Position numbers and translations under genes: made by a program. Under the pieces are notes generated by a model that was not told where the DNA came from, did no database searches, and saw nothing but the letters and a program-made list of their open reading frames with translations. From Eubacterium sp. (GTDB lineage Bacteria > Bacillota > Clostridia > Lachnospirales > Lachnospiraceae): DNA of 64,000 nucleotides. The stretch lies in NCBI GenBank assembly GCA_024698585.1, contig JAILRB010000001.1, forward strand, positions 1-64,000. Direction: 5' to 3'. Below, in pieces: positions 45,264 to 55,199 of the stretch (positions are counted from its first letter, which is position 1; each line of letters begins with the position of its first letter).

Positions 45264-45301
45264 AAAATCCTCACTGCCCGACTTTACGGATAGTGAGGAT
45301 T
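45264..45301. terminator. Bidirectional intrinsic terminator
   Basis: AATCCTCACT pairs with AGTGAGGATT across a loop of about 16 nt, between two convergent genes. Confidence 0.82.
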
Positions 45302-45305
45302 CTTA

Positions 45306-47660
45306 TCACTTCTTTCCTTTTTTCAAAATCATTTCCAATAGATATTCTTTGTCCTGTAACCCAGTATTCTCATTTTTATAAGCTTCCTCAGCAATATCAT
45401 AAATCCGGTAATTATGGATATCCGTATAGACAATCCGATTATCCTTTAAAATTGCATATGCCCTGACGAAATATGTAGTCTGAAATTCCTTGGCATTGCC
45501 CGCCGCAAAACGCAAGGTCATTGCATAGCGATTTGACAAATCCGAATTCTGTGAGAACTTCCCTTTGGAAAGGTCACAAGGGACAACATAAATCATTGGA
45601 TTCTTTGAATTCACTTTCATATCCTGCGGCTCATACCCTTCGAGACCAATTCCGTAAATTAGACCAAATTCTTTGACTTCCTGTCCCTGAAGGGTCTCAC
45701 CCACTGAATAAATGGTACGAATTCCATGATACTTTGGATTCACCTGATATCCTTCCACTTCCAGAAGATTCTCTTCGATTTGCTCCGGTTCCACAGAAAT
45801 CAATGGAGACACATATATGCCATTCCAAGAACTATCTACGAGACGTAACTGTATTTTTGCCCGGTCAGTCAGATTCGTCAAAGCTGTTTTTGGGATGGAG
45901 ATTGTTGCATAATTCTTTTCTTTGGAAACAGATACGGTTCCTGCCGTATTCCAACTCCAGTTTGTTCCGCTGCCACCATAGGAATATAATGCTCCGTCTT
46001 CGATAAGGTAATCAAATCCACCCTTCGTATCTAATCCATCCGAGCCATTCACAAAACCAGTCTGAGTTGAACCGTCCTGATCTAAATATAACTGAAGATA
46101 AGAATAATTTACGGAAGTATCCAGCTGACATAAAACAGAATTTCCTTCCACTCTTGCCGTAAAGGTTGTTCCATCCGGCATGGAACTTTCTGTTTCTTTT
46201 TCACTGGTTGTTTCTTCCTTCGTTGTTATTTCCTCTTTTGTTGTCTCCTCCATTGATTCAGAAATTGTAACCGTTCCTAGATTCAGCCATCCGTCACTTT
46301 CCTGTCCCTGATTGGCAAATCCCAATACATTTCCATGTTCCAATGGATTTAAAACTTTCATACACAGCGTATAGTTTCCGGCATTTAATCCCGGATTTTC
46401 AATGGTCTTTGAAAAACTACGCACCGTAGCATCCGCCGGAATATCACACAAATCCCAATCCGTCTGCCACTGTTTTACCAGGGTTCCGCTTTGTTTCACC
46501 CCAATTGCCACAGGCCATACTTCATGGTCATAATAAAACGGTGCACTTCCGATATTCTTCATATCAATTCTGATTGGCAAAGTTCCTTCGCAACGGTCCG
46601 GATAATAAGCCGTGGTTACGCGGAAATCATAGCCTAACTGCTTGGCTGCATTCCTTGCATTGGTTTTCGTGGTTCCCTGATAATATTTCATCTGCTCACA
46701 TAGCATCCATGTAGCATGCGCTTCTTCCATACATAAATTCCAGTCCTGAAATTCACCATTCGATGTTGCACCGGAAAAAATCTGATTTTGGCTTGGGGGA
46801 TAAACTTCTCCTCCAATACAGTTTCTTTTCCACCGTTCCCCCTGGCCGAAGTTATACATCTTCTGCATAAAACTCCAGTCCTGCCCGCCATTCTTTACAG
46901 AAAGCGTAGCATAGCCAAAGGAATCATCATGAAATCCTACATCATACTGATTAAAATCAATTCCGCTTTTTGGCTCTCTGGCGCAAAGCTGTGTTTTCTG
47001 AAATGCACTATCATAGGCATCTAAAACTTCTTGAAACGCAGCTGTTGGAATGCTCCAATTCTTTCCCGGAACAGTTCCGTCGTCATAAGGCCAATTATGC
47101 CATTCTCCCCAAAATCCCAACAATCCTAAAGTCACATAGCCGATTCTTCCATCTCCATCATACTTACTGCCGAAAGCATTAATCAGATTTACCATGGACT
47201 GGCGGAAAGTTGTATTGGAATAATCCGGACAATAACCGGAACCTCCCAGACGCTCCGGTTCATCATAATAACGCATTTCCAACCCCTGATCGATTAAAAA
47301 CTGCGGTACACCGGATGGTTCTCCCGGATAATCATAATAAAATCGCATCACTGCCTGATGGCCTCTGGCAGCAATCGTATTCAAGCGATTTTCCAATGCT
47401 GTCCAATCAAATGTATTCATTCCGGTCTGCACTGCACTGACCGGAATATAGAACCATTCCATACTGTGGGGAAAAGCAGATGTTTTTTCTTCAAAAGGTA
47501 CAAATCCTTTTAGCGGATTTCCTTCCTTTGATTCCCCTGCCGCAATGGAATGTGCCACCATTTCCTGTCCTGAAACATTCCCTATATTTTTTCCAAGTAA
47601 CATAAGCACCATACAACAAGCCAGTAGGATGCCGGTCAATTTAAATCCCTTTGTTTTCAA
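45306..47660 (-). CDS. Secreted DUF4874/DUF4832 protein
   Basis: The 784 residues begin with a signal peptide. A TIM-barrel-like DUF4874 region follows (about 45-250; MEWFYIPVSAVQTGMNTFDW, LGLLGFWGEWHNWP), then a DUF4832 beta domain (about 260-460), a Thr/Glu-rich linker and a carbohydrate-binding-like domain. The arrangement suggests a glycan-active enzyme; its catalytic residues are not established. The start codon is TTG at 47660, with GAGGA 8 nt upstream, 4 nt after ptsI. Confidence 0.85.
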   Translation of the reverse strand: MKTKGFKLTGILLACCMVLMLLGKNIGNVSGQEMVAHSIAAGESKEGNPLKGFVPFEEKTSAFPHSMEWFYIPVSAVQTGMNTFDWTALENRLNTIAARGHQAVMRFYYDYPGEPSGVPQFLIDQGLEMRYYDEPERLGGSGYCPDYSNTTFRQSMVNLINAFGSKYDGDGRIGYVTLGLLGFWGEWHNWPYDDGTVPGKNWSIPTAAFQEVLDAYDSAFQKTQLCAREPKSGIDFNQYDVGFHDDSFGYATLSVKNGGQDWSFMQKMYNFGQGERWKRNCIGGEVYPPSQNQIFSGATSNGEFQDWNLCMEEAHATWMLCEQMKYYQGTTKTNARNAAKQLGYDFRVTTAYYPDRCEGTLPIRIDMKNIGSAPFYYDHEVWPVAIGVKQSGTLVKQWQTDWDLCDIPADATVRSFSKTIENPGLNAGNYTLCMKVLNPLEHGNVLGFANQGQESDGWLNLGTVTISESMEETTKEEITTKEETTSEKETESSMPDGTTFTARVEGNSVLCQLDTSVNYSYLQLYLDQDGSTQTGFVNGSDGLDTKGGFDYLIEDGALYSYGGSGTNWSWNTAGTVSVSKEKNYATISIPKTALTNLTDRAKIQLRLVDSSWNGIYVSPLISVEPEQIEENLLEVEGYQVNPKYHGIRTIYSVGETLQGQEVKEFGLIYGIGLEGYEPQDMKVNSKNPMIYVVPCDLSKGKFSQNSDLSNRYAMTLRFAAGNAKEFQTTYFVRAYAILKDNRIVYTDIHNYRIYDIAEEAYKNENTGLQDKEYLLEMILKKGKK

Positions 47661-47664
47661 TGTT

Positions 47665-49302
47665 TTATCCTCTTTTTTTCAAATCAATCTTTCTAACTAC
47701 ATCTCTCATTTTTAAAATTGTGCTCGGTGCTACGGACAATTCATCCACTCCCATGCGAATCAGTAATTCTGCCATTTCCGGGTTAGATGCCAATTCTCCG
47801 CTGACACCAATCCACTTTTTATACTTGTGAGCACTCTCAATGGACATTGTAATTAGTTTAAAGATGGCATCATAATTTTTATCGCAAAATGTTTCCAATG
47901 CCGGATTATTTCTGTCACAAGCATTCGTGTACTGAATCAAATCATTGGTTCCAATACTAAAGAAATCCACCATCGGAGCTAACTGTTCACTAACCAATGC
48001 AGCTGCCGGTGTTTCAATCATCACGCCAAGCTCCACATCATCAGAAAAAAGTTTGCCCTCTTTTTGCAATTCCTGTTTTACTGTTTCACATAATTCTAAA
48101 ATGCGGTTCACCTCGCAGACATAGGTAACAAATGGGAACATGATTCCTAATTTTCCATAAGCCGATGCACGATACAAAGCCCGAAGCTGAGTCTTCAAAA
48201 TTTCTTCTTCCCGCAATGTTGCTCGAATTCCACGATATCCCAGGGCAGGGTTTTCTTCCTTCGGGAATTTCCAATACTTCGGATGTTTATCACCACCAAA
48301 ATCCAGGGTTCGAATAATAACCTCCTGTCCTGCCATTTGTTCCAAAGCTTTTTTATATACCTCAAACTGTTCTTCTTCCGTTGGGAAATCATCCCGTTCG
48401 AGATATATAAATTCGCTTCGCAGAAGACCGATTCCTTCCGCATCGTTTTGCAATGCAGCATCCAGTTGGCCGATTTCATCCACATTGGCAGAAATCGTAA
48501 TCTTCTTTCCATTCAGGGTTTTCGTTTCTAATCCCTTCAAGTCCTGAAGCATCAACTGTTCTTCCTGGTCCTCTGTTTTCTTCTTTTTCATCTCTTGCTT
48601 TATATCGTCATCCGGATCCACATACACGATTCCTTCATGACTATCCACTGCAAGCGTTTTTCCTGCTTTGACCTTCTTGATGAATTTCTCCCCGACATCA
48701 ACAATCAACGGAAGATTCATATCCTTCGCTAAAATAGCCGTGTGGGATCTGGAAGAGCCATTAGCCAAAACAACCGCCAAGACTTCCTCCCCTAAGGTTG
48801 CGATTTCACTCGGTGCCAAATCCTTTGCGCATAAAATCACTTTGTCTTTATTGGTGATATGTTCCCTTCTCTCTTCCACCAGATTCTGAATGATTCGATG
48901 AGAAACATCTTCAATATCGGTGGCTCGTTCCTTAAAGTAGTCATCATCCATAGAACGGAACAACGTGGAATATTTCTTTTCAGCTTCCCAAACTGCATAT
49001 TCCGCATTTACCATCTCCTGTTCAATCAGTTCATCGATAAATCTTCGATACCCCTGATCCCGAACCAGTTCAATATGACTTTGAAAAATTTCAGCGCTAC
49101 CCACTCCTACCTTTTTCAAAGTTGTCTCATAGAGTTCCTTTAGCTGTTCCACCGATTGCTCCACGGCAGTGTTAATTCGTTTTTTCTCCTCTTCAGCATC
49201 TGCAATATACTGTTTTTCTGTAGCCTTTTTCTTCTTTTGCAGAAGTAAGGCTTTTCCCAAAACATATCCCCCACAAACTCCTTTTCCAGTAAATGTAATC
49301 AT
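47665..49302 (-). CDS. ptsI: Phosphotransferase system enzyme I
   Basis: The 545-residue protein has the swivelling His domain with ANGSSRSHTAILAKD (active His187) and the C-terminal PEP-binding barrel (RTLDFGGDKHPKYW, GIMFPFVTYVCEVNRI, FSIGTNDLIQYTNACDRNN). It takes phosphate from PEP and passes it to HPr. It is slightly shorter than the usual 570. No ptsH or sugar EII lies nearby. GGAGG lies 5 nt before ATG 49302. It shares an operon with the secreted DUF4832 protein. Confidence 0.94.
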   Translation of the reverse strand: MITFTGKGVCGGYVLGKALLLQKKKKATEKQYIADAEEEKKRINTAVEQSVEQLKELYETTLKKVGVGSAEIFQSHIELVRDQGYRRFIDELIEQEMVNAEYAVWEAEKKYSTLFRSMDDDYFKERATDIEDVSHRIIQNLVEERREHITNKDKVILCAKDLAPSEIATLGEEVLAVVLANGSSRSHTAILAKDMNLPLIVDVGEKFIKKVKAGKTLAVDSHEGIVYVDPDDDIKQEMKKKKTEDQEEQLMLQDLKGLETKTLNGKKITISANVDEIGQLDAALQNDAEGIGLLRSEFIYLERDDFPTEEEQFEVYKKALEQMAGQEVIIRTLDFGGDKHPKYWKFPKEENPALGYRGIRATLREEEILKTQLRALYRASAYGKLGIMFPFVTYVCEVNRILELCETVKQELQKEGKLFSDDVELGVMIETPAAALVSEQLAPMVDFFSIGTNDLIQYTNACDRNNPALETFCDKNYDAIFKLITMSIESAHKYKKWIGVSGELASNPEMAELLIRMGVDELSVAPSTILKMRDVVRKIDLKKRG

Positions 49303-49343
49303 AAACCCCTCCATAGAAAAGCAACATTTGTGCTGCCATTTAT

Positions 49344-51356
49344 TTAATTAGCCAAGGATTTTTTGAGTCTTCCGAAGTCAATTACTCCAAGTCCCACAGT
49401 ATCCTTTGTAAATCTGGCTTTTATTCTTTCATTTTGAAACACTGGTTGCTCCAATGTTTTTTCGTTTGAAATCAAATGGTTTTCTGTGTCATACCATCCC
49501 AGAAACTTTTGAAACAGATCCGCTTTTGCCGTAATGGAAACAGTGTCTCCCGGTGTCAAATGATATCTGTTTTTCACACTGCCGTTTCCTTCCACATCGA
49601 CTTCTATGGACAATGTTCCAATCTCATCTTTTCCAAGAATCTGATCCGGCTTTTTCACCTTTCCATTGGATTCCTTTAATTCCATCTTCGATAGTTCATC
49701 GGATGTATTAAACCGCTGGGTATACGGACTATTTCTATTGATTTCCAGATTCTGAAAGACTGCTCGTCCCGTTTCTCCAATATCCGCATCCATTTTACAC
49801 AAACAATAATTCACGGTTTCCTTTTCCGGCGCAGACAATTCCATCTGATAGGTACGGTCTCCCGGAAGCAGAAATTCTTTCGCATTTCCCGCATCTACCA
49901 GAACAATTCCCTGAACCTGTTCATCAATTTCCCCATTTGTGATTCGACCGACTACATTTTGATTCTCATCACGAATGACAAGATTCACGGATCCGGTAAT
50001 GGTTCCCAACAATTGCTGTCTCGGTTGTTTTAACTGTTCTTCCGTCACAGTTTCCATTGCAGCAAGATAAAATTCCTGTGTATGGGCACATTGGAAATCC
50101 GGTGTTTTCGTCGGAACTAAAACACCAATTGCCTGATGGATAATAAAATACTCTAATGTTTTTCTTCCAAATTCTCCCCAGGTTCCCACTGCTGCAAGAT
50201 ACATATTTCCAAGGGCTGCAAACATTTGAGCTCCCTGAAAATTCCCCAGGGTGTAACTAAACAACGTCTGCAAGGAGTTTTCAGTGTCCGAAGAAAACGA
50301 TTGTCCTAAACTTTCATCATAGTAGGCGGAAATATCCCTCACCACAGAAGTCATTTCCTTGAAGTAGTCATACACCGGATAGGTTCCCTGCTCATACGGC
50401 TGATACCCTCGTACATCATCCGGTTTATATTGCTGATATCGTAAGCGTACTTTCTCCAGATACGCTTCATAGTCTACATAGTTTTTTCCGTTTCCTTCCG
50501 TAGTTTTACTCGGAAGAACGTAGGTAATCCCGTATCGACCATACCCCCAGGCAGAAGGCAGAACCTTTGATACAAAATCCTCTGGGTTAACGATATTAAA
50601 TATATTGTGATACTTCTGATTTGTCCGTTCTGAGTTTCTTGTATAATTTGGTGTGGCAAAAGCATACACAAAGACATCTTTTGCCTTAAGAGACAACTCC
50701 GGAATTCCTTCCTGATCCATCTGCTGTCCCAATAGATTTGCCACGGCAGCTCCACGACTATGACCGGTAATCAATATCTTGACATCTCCCGTCAGTTCCT
50801 CGCTGTTTTTATGAATAAAATCAAGAATTCCTTCATACACATAATCCGCAGCCTGCTGAAACCCTTTATGTGTTTCTCCGGTTCCGGCATCAAAGCTGTC
50901 CATCCATTCCGCATCCTTGGCTCCCCTGATTGCCACCACAATCACAGTAGCCTCTTTACCTTGATTCTCAATCTTTTTATAGGCAATGTCAAAAGGGGAA
51001 ACAGAACCGTCTTCCTTTCCCCGATCAGAACTGTATGCTGAAAAACCTAAATCAGCAAACAGCATTCTCCGATAAAGAGCAATGCTTTTTTCCAGACTGC
51101 TATAACACATCATAGACAATGCCATGGAAAATCGTGCCATGTCATGATGATAGTTATAGGAATCCATAAAAAATTCTTTTTCCACCAAGGTTATGGGAAC
51201 TTTCCCTGTTCCACCACGAGAAGTGTAAATGCCATATGCTACACTTTTCCCATCTTGGTCTGTCCCCATAGCCACCTGTTCCCCAGCATAAAGTGAAGAG
51301 CATACCAGGGGCATCACCAGCATCAGACTGATAATCAAGCGAACTATTTGTTTCAT
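49344..51356 (-). CDS. Secreted class-3 (alpha/beta hydrolase) lipase-like protein
   Basis: The 670 residues start with a signal peptide. A lipase-3-like alpha/beta hydrolase domain follows, with the nucleophile elbow ITGHSRGAA (Ser200) and later Asp and His candidates in NPEDFVSKVLP and the 430-450 region. The C-terminus has beta domains and a Bacterial-repeat-like segment (FLGWYDTENHLIS). The start at 51356 overlaps the aldo-keto reductase stop by 4 nt (ATGA) and has GGAG 8 nt upstream. Lipid or ester substrate is unknown. Confidence 0.87.
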   Translation of the reverse strand: MKQIVRLIISLMLVMPLVCSSLYAGEQVAMGTDQDGKSVAYGIYTSRGGTGKVPITLVEKEFFMDSYNYHHDMARFSMALSMMCYSSLEKSIALYRRMLFADLGFSAYSSDRGKEDGSVSPFDIAYKKIENQGKEATVIVVAIRGAKDAEWMDSFDAGTGETHKGFQQAADYVYEGILDFIHKNSEELTGDVKILITGHSRGAAVANLLGQQMDQEGIPELSLKAKDVFVYAFATPNYTRNSERTNQKYHNIFNIVNPEDFVSKVLPSAWGYGRYGITYVLPSKTTEGNGKNYVDYEAYLEKVRLRYQQYKPDDVRGYQPYEQGTYPVYDYFKEMTSVVRDISAYYDESLGQSFSSDTENSLQTLFSYTLGNFQGAQMFAALGNMYLAAVGTWGEFGRKTLEYFIIHQAIGVLVPTKTPDFQCAHTQEFYLAAMETVTEEQLKQPRQQLLGTITGSVNLVIRDENQNVVGRITNGEIDEQVQGIVLVDAGNAKEFLLPGDRTYQMELSAPEKETVNYCLCKMDADIGETGRAVFQNLEINRNSPYTQRFNTSDELSKMELKESNGKVKKPDQILGKDEIGTLSIEVDVEGNGSVKNRYHLTPGDTVSITAKADLFQKFLGWYDTENHLISNEKTLEQPVFQNERIKARFTKDTVGLGVIDFGRLKKSLAN

Positions 51357-52477
51357 TGTAATCGCTCCGTAATTTCTTTTTCCAAGGTCTGAAGATCTTC
51401 GCGAATCTTGATTTTCTGAGGACATACCTTTTCACAAGCACCACACTGAACACAATGATGCGCTTTCTGTTCCTCTCCGATTTCATTGTTCCACATCCAT
51501 CCCAATCCACCGAGATTCATATACATATGATACTGGTTCCAGATATGGAAATTCTTTGGAATGTCAACGCCTGCCGGACATGGCATACAATAACCACAAC
51601 CGGTACAGCCGTTTGCTACACGACTACGAATGGTCTCAGCCACTTTCTTTACTAATTCCTTTTCTTCTTCCGTCATTGGTTCAAAGTTCGAGAACGTCTG
51701 AATGTTATCCATAGTCTGTTCCATATTAGACATTCCACTGAGAACTGTCATGATATTCGGGAAGGACGCCACCCAGCGTAATGCCCAGCTGGCAATGGTA
51801 TCTTGTCGTTTTCCCTTAAAAATGGATTCAATTTCTTCCGGCAACGTTGCAAGATTTCCACCCTTGATTGGCTCCATGATAGTCAGCGGAATTCCCAGTT
51901 CTTCTGCCAATTCATATCCCCTGATTCCCGCCTGAATTTCTGTATCCATGTAATTTAACTGAATCTGACAGAAATCCCAATCCTTCGCCCGAATGATTCG
52001 CTCAAAATGTTCATAATCATCATGGAAGGAAAAACCGATGAATCGAATCTTTCCTTTCTTTCTCATTTCTTCACATGCTTCAAACACCTGAAGTTTTTCC
52101 ATTTCATCCCATCGTTCACCGTTCAAGGCGTGAAGCAGATAGAAATCCACATAGTCTTTATTTAATTTTTTTAACTGCTCATCTAATAATCGTTCCACAT
52201 CTTCTGTCTTATGTACTTCCCACACCGGGAGTTTTGTTGCCAGATAATAGGACTCTCTCGGAAACTCATCTAATACCTTTCCGGTAAAAATCTCACTTTC
52301 TCCACCATGATAAACATAAGCTGTATCAAAATAATTGACTCCGTTTTCATAGGCAGTCTTTAACATCTTCGTTGCTTCCACTTCCTCAATCTTTCCGTCC
52401 TTCTGAGGAAATCTCATACAACCAAATCCCAACAACGAAGTTTCCACATTCAACTTACTGATTTTTCTTTTTTCCAT
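51353..52477 (-). CDS. Aldo/keto reductase with a C-terminal 4Fe-4S domain
   Basis: The 374 residues show an AKR barrel with the tetrad Asp-Tyr-Lys-His (YFDTAYVYHGG, YLATKLP, DFYLLHALNG). A C-terminal ferredoxin domain has CTGCGYCMPCP and CVQCGACEKVCP, eight or more cysteines for iron-sulfur clusters. This class is common in anaerobes; the substrate is unknown. AGGAG lies before the ATG. It leads the lipase gene by translational coupling. Confidence 0.92.
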   Translation of the reverse strand: MEKRKISKLNVETSLLGFGCMRFPQKDGKIEEVEATKMLKTAYENGVNYFDTAYVYHGGESEIFTGKVLDEFPRESYYLATKLPVWEVHKTEDVERLLDEQLKKLNKDYVDFYLLHALNGERWDEMEKLQVFEACEEMRKKGKIRFIGFSFHDDYEHFERIIRAKDWDFCQIQLNYMDTEIQAGIRGYELAEELGIPLTIMEPIKGGNLATLPEEIESIFKGKRQDTIASWALRWVASFPNIMTVLSGMSNMEQTMDNIQTFSNFEPMTEEEKELVKKVAETIRSRVANGCTGCGYCMPCPAGVDIPKNFHIWNQYHMYMNLGGLGWMWNNEIGEEQKAHHCVQCGACEKVCPQKIKIREDLQTLEKEITERLQ

Positions 52478-52495
52478 TGTACTTTCTCCTTTTCC

Positions 52496-53359
52496 TTAAC
52501 CCCATGCTGGAAATGTTTTAAACTGCTGCTGGCTTTCCTCCCAGTTCTCATAGTCAAGCTTTCTTAAAGCAATCCATCCCTTTGTTCCGTCTGCAACTTT
52601 CACATAAGCGTAGGAATCGGATACGTCAGTGCTTCCATCGCTGTTTTTCATGGTCTTATAAGATATTCTTAAAATATTTAATTTCGTATTCTTTTTTAAT
52701 TTTGCTATTTCCGTATCTGTAGAATCTGCACTCTGATAAACTTTGGCACTTTCATTGAGAACATACTCGTACTTCTGTGAATATTTATTCAAGTCAAAAG
52801 TACCATTGGTAATCTTCACCAGTTTTCCCGCTTTCAGTTGAAAACGGATTAGAGAATAATAACTTCCAATATTAACTCCACAAGGAGAATCTGCCACAAC
52901 AGTAACGATTCCTTTTCCATTGGTGGTCACTTTATCAATTCGGTACAAATTCATCTCTGCAAAACGATGATTCAAATTCATCAAACGTTTCAGTTTTCCA
53001 TTCCGGTAGGAGAAAATCCCTGCCTTATTGGAAAGACACATGCTTTCTGTTGATGCATAAAATACGAGATTTTTTCCTTTCGTCTTTTTATTAATGTCCA
53101 ATGTATAACAATGCAGAGAAAGTCCTTCCTGTTTTGCTACCTTTTTCCCATTAATGTACAATGTGAAGATCGTATAATGCTCGTCTTTTGCCAGTTTCGT
53201 CTTTACACGAATTGTTTCCTTACCCTTCTTTCCGTCTAAATTAATCTTGTAAGTTTTGTTTTCCTTAAAAGTCTTTGCTTCTGTGCAATTTACTGATGCC
53301 ATTCCGATCACAACCATCAATGTCAGCACACAAAGAATCTTCCAAATGCTCTTCTTCAT
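52496..53359 (-). CDS. Secreted protein with a C-terminal SH3-like domain
   Basis: The 287 residues have a signal peptide, a central beta-rich domain (about 33-190) and a bacterial SH3-like region (about 205-270; VYQSADSTDTEIAKLKKNTK, then AYVKVADGTKGWIALRKLDY), which often binds wall peptide. The rest is unrecognised. It is followed by the AKR gene after 18 nt. Confidence 0.82.
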   Translation of the reverse strand: MKKSIWKILCVLTLMVVIGMASVNCTEAKTFKENKTYKINLDGKKGKETIRVKTKLAKDEHYTIFTLYINGKKVAKQEGLSLHCYTLDINKKTKGKNLVFYASTESMCLSNKAGIFSYRNGKLKRLMNLNHRFAEMNLYRIDKVTTNGKGIVTVVADSPCGVNIGSYYSLIRFQLKAGKLVKITNGTFDLNKYSQKYEYVLNESAKVYQSADSTDTEIAKLKKNTKLNILRISYKTMKNSDGSTDVSDSYAYVKVADGTKGWIALRKLDYENWEESQQQFKTFPAWG

Positions 53360-53400
53360 TTTCCGTCTCCTTTCCGTTCAAACACTCTGTTCTCATTATA

Positions 53401-53853
53401 TCACAATTCCTCAGATTTCTTGTCGATTTCTGTCAGATATTGGTAACTTTTTTGATACTTTTCTGCTCTTTGAAAATCCTCCTCCGTTACGCGTTCCAAT
53501 CGACTCAAGTCCATATTATGTTCCAGATCTTTTATTTTCACTTTTCGTGCAATGGAATGCCCAGCGACACGCTGGATATAGGAATCATAATCCTCTGATT
53601 TTTCCTTTGTAAGAATCTCCAAAGCCTGAATCACTTCATTCGGAAATCCCAGTTCTTCCAGGGTCTGAAAAGTAACCTCCGTATCTTCTACCAGATCATG
53701 CAGCAATGCAACTGTAACCGCTAGTTCATCCTTCATTTGTTCTGCCACATGAAACGGATGAAATACATAGGGGAGCCCTGCTTTGTCCTGTTGTTCTTTT
53801 TGTTTCTCAAACAATAATTTTATGGCTTTTTTCGTCATCGGTGTATAAATCAT
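53401..53853 (-). CDS. HD-domain hydrolase of the RelA/SpoT hydrolase type
   Basis: The 150 residues contain the HD motif VALLHDLVEDTEVT and the upstream LPYVFHPFHVAEQM, the metal-binding pattern of MESH1/SpoT-type (p)ppGpp hydrolases and related HD_4 proteins. No synthetase domain is present. A short alarmone hydrolase role is plausible but inferred. Confidence 0.87.
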   Translation of the reverse strand: MIYTPMTKKAIKLLFEKQKEQQDKAGLPYVFHPFHVAEQMKDELAVTVALLHDLVEDTEVTFQTLEELGFPNEVIQALEILTKEKSEDYDSYIQRVAGHSIARKVKIKDLEHNMDLSRLERVTEEDFQRAEKYQKSYQYLTEIDKKSEEL

Positions 53854-53871
53854 ATTGCACTCCTCATACTC

Positions 53872-54081
53872 TTATTTTCCGGAACGAATGCGTTTCACAT
53901 ACTGCTCCATTTCTTCCGTGCTTCCGGTTTTTGCATTTCTACAATAGTGACAAATGGTCAGAATCAATTCATCTGCCACATGCGGTCGCTGTCCATACAG
54001 GCCAATGGTAATGGTTCGTCCGTCAATGATTTCCAGACAAATCATCTGCAAGCTGTAGATAATTTGCTCTGCTGGCAACAT
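53872..54081 (-). CDS. Small hypothetical protein
   Basis: The 69-residue ORF has normal codon use and ends 18 nt before the HD gene. It overlaps the frameshifted membrane gene by 59 nt in another frame. The sequence contains two Cys (HYCRNA) but no known family. The ribosome binding site is weak; an internal ATG at 54045 is an alternative start. Confidence 0.55.
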   Translation of the reverse strand: MLPAEQIIYSLQMICLEIIDGRTITIGLYGQRPHVADELILTICHYCRNAKTGSTEEMEQYVKRIRSGK

Positions 54082-55065
54082 ACTTCGACTTTTTCCCTCT
54101 CAGATAATCAATCCCTACCGTCATGCCAAGGGAGCAGACAAGTATGAAGAACCCCAGAATCAACAGGACAACACCTTTTGAAAAATCGATATGTTCAATA
54201 TCTTTGATATATAACCAGATTACATAAATGCAAATTCCTATTATCAAAAGGTAACATGAAACCATTGCTAACCCACGCATTCTCAGATTTTTGATAACTT
54301 TTTCCCGACCGATCAGACTTTCCATTGTAAATGCCTGTTCTTCTGCCTGATTCTTTATCTGGCTTGGCATTTTTTCATATGCATAACCGGTTTTTAATGC
54401 ATTTCGCTTATAGTCCAGAACTTCAAGGATTTCGGACAGTTTTCCCTTTTCCTGATACTTAATTTTCTTTGTGTAATGCATGCCAGCCGATTCAATGTAA
54501 AAATGCTCGCCAAAATGATCCCAATCAGCAAGGCAAAACGCCCCCATTGATAATCTACATCTACTTCATCCAGACATGAATATGGTGAGAGAATTCCTAT
54601 TTCATGTTCCGTACTGTTAACATCTTTTAACGGAATATTGTTTTTTTGTAATGCATCAAGAATTCCATTCTGCACATTTATTGGTATTGCATATAAATAT
54701 CCTTTTAATCGATATGGCTTCGTTCCCACGGATTTAAAATGCTTGCACATCTTTTGATAGGTACTGTCATTAATTCTTGCAACATAAAAGTTTTCCGAAT
54801 CCTGCACCAGATAATAGAATAATTTTTCTTCCTTGACACTAACCTTTGCAACCTTTACCGGTTCTGTCACAACATCAATATAAATCGGCATTCGTTCCAC
54901 TTCGCCGCCGCTTTTAATCTGCTCTGCATAGCTACTTACAGCGTCTAATGAAATGCTTTCTGTTTTATTCCAAACGTTCAATCCCTGAAGGAATAATATA
55001 ATTCCTATGATTCCAATCGTCAAAAAAAATAGTTCTTTTTCCCAATCTAGTATTTTCTTAATCAT
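54023..55065 (-). pseudogene. Membrane protein gene broken by a frameshift
   Basis: Two overlapping frames together make one plausible protein. The upstream frame (55065-54394) gives a membrane segment, an extracellular domain (about 45-170) and a second segment (LLIGIILASIFTLNR). The downstream frame (54547-54023) then gives a cytoplasmic stretch with YTKKIKYQEKGKLSEILE and two more segments. The downstream part has no ribosome binding site of its own, and the frames cross near a T5 run in the sense strand at 54502-54508. Either a genuine pseudogene or a sequencing error. No known family was recognised. Confidence 0.72.
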
Positions 55066-55160
55066 GTCTTCTGTTTCCCCATTGTTTCCGATAAATTCTT
55101 TCCTGAATAATTATATCAAAAAATGGGTTTTAAGACCAACAAAACCTGCTTGATACAGCA

Positions 55161-55199
55161 AAAAAGCCGATTTTACTTTTTAAGGTAAAACCGACTTTT
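55161..55199 (-). terminator. Intrinsic terminator overlapping the SDR stop codon
   Basis: On the minus strand AAAAGTCGGTTTTAC pairs with GTAAAATCGGCTTTTT. The 5' arm encodes the last residues of the SDR protein. Confidence 0.82.

Noticed and set aside
53947-54147. 66-codon plus-strand ORF
   Set aside because: It is opposite two minus-strand ORFs with better codon use and has no ribosome binding site.
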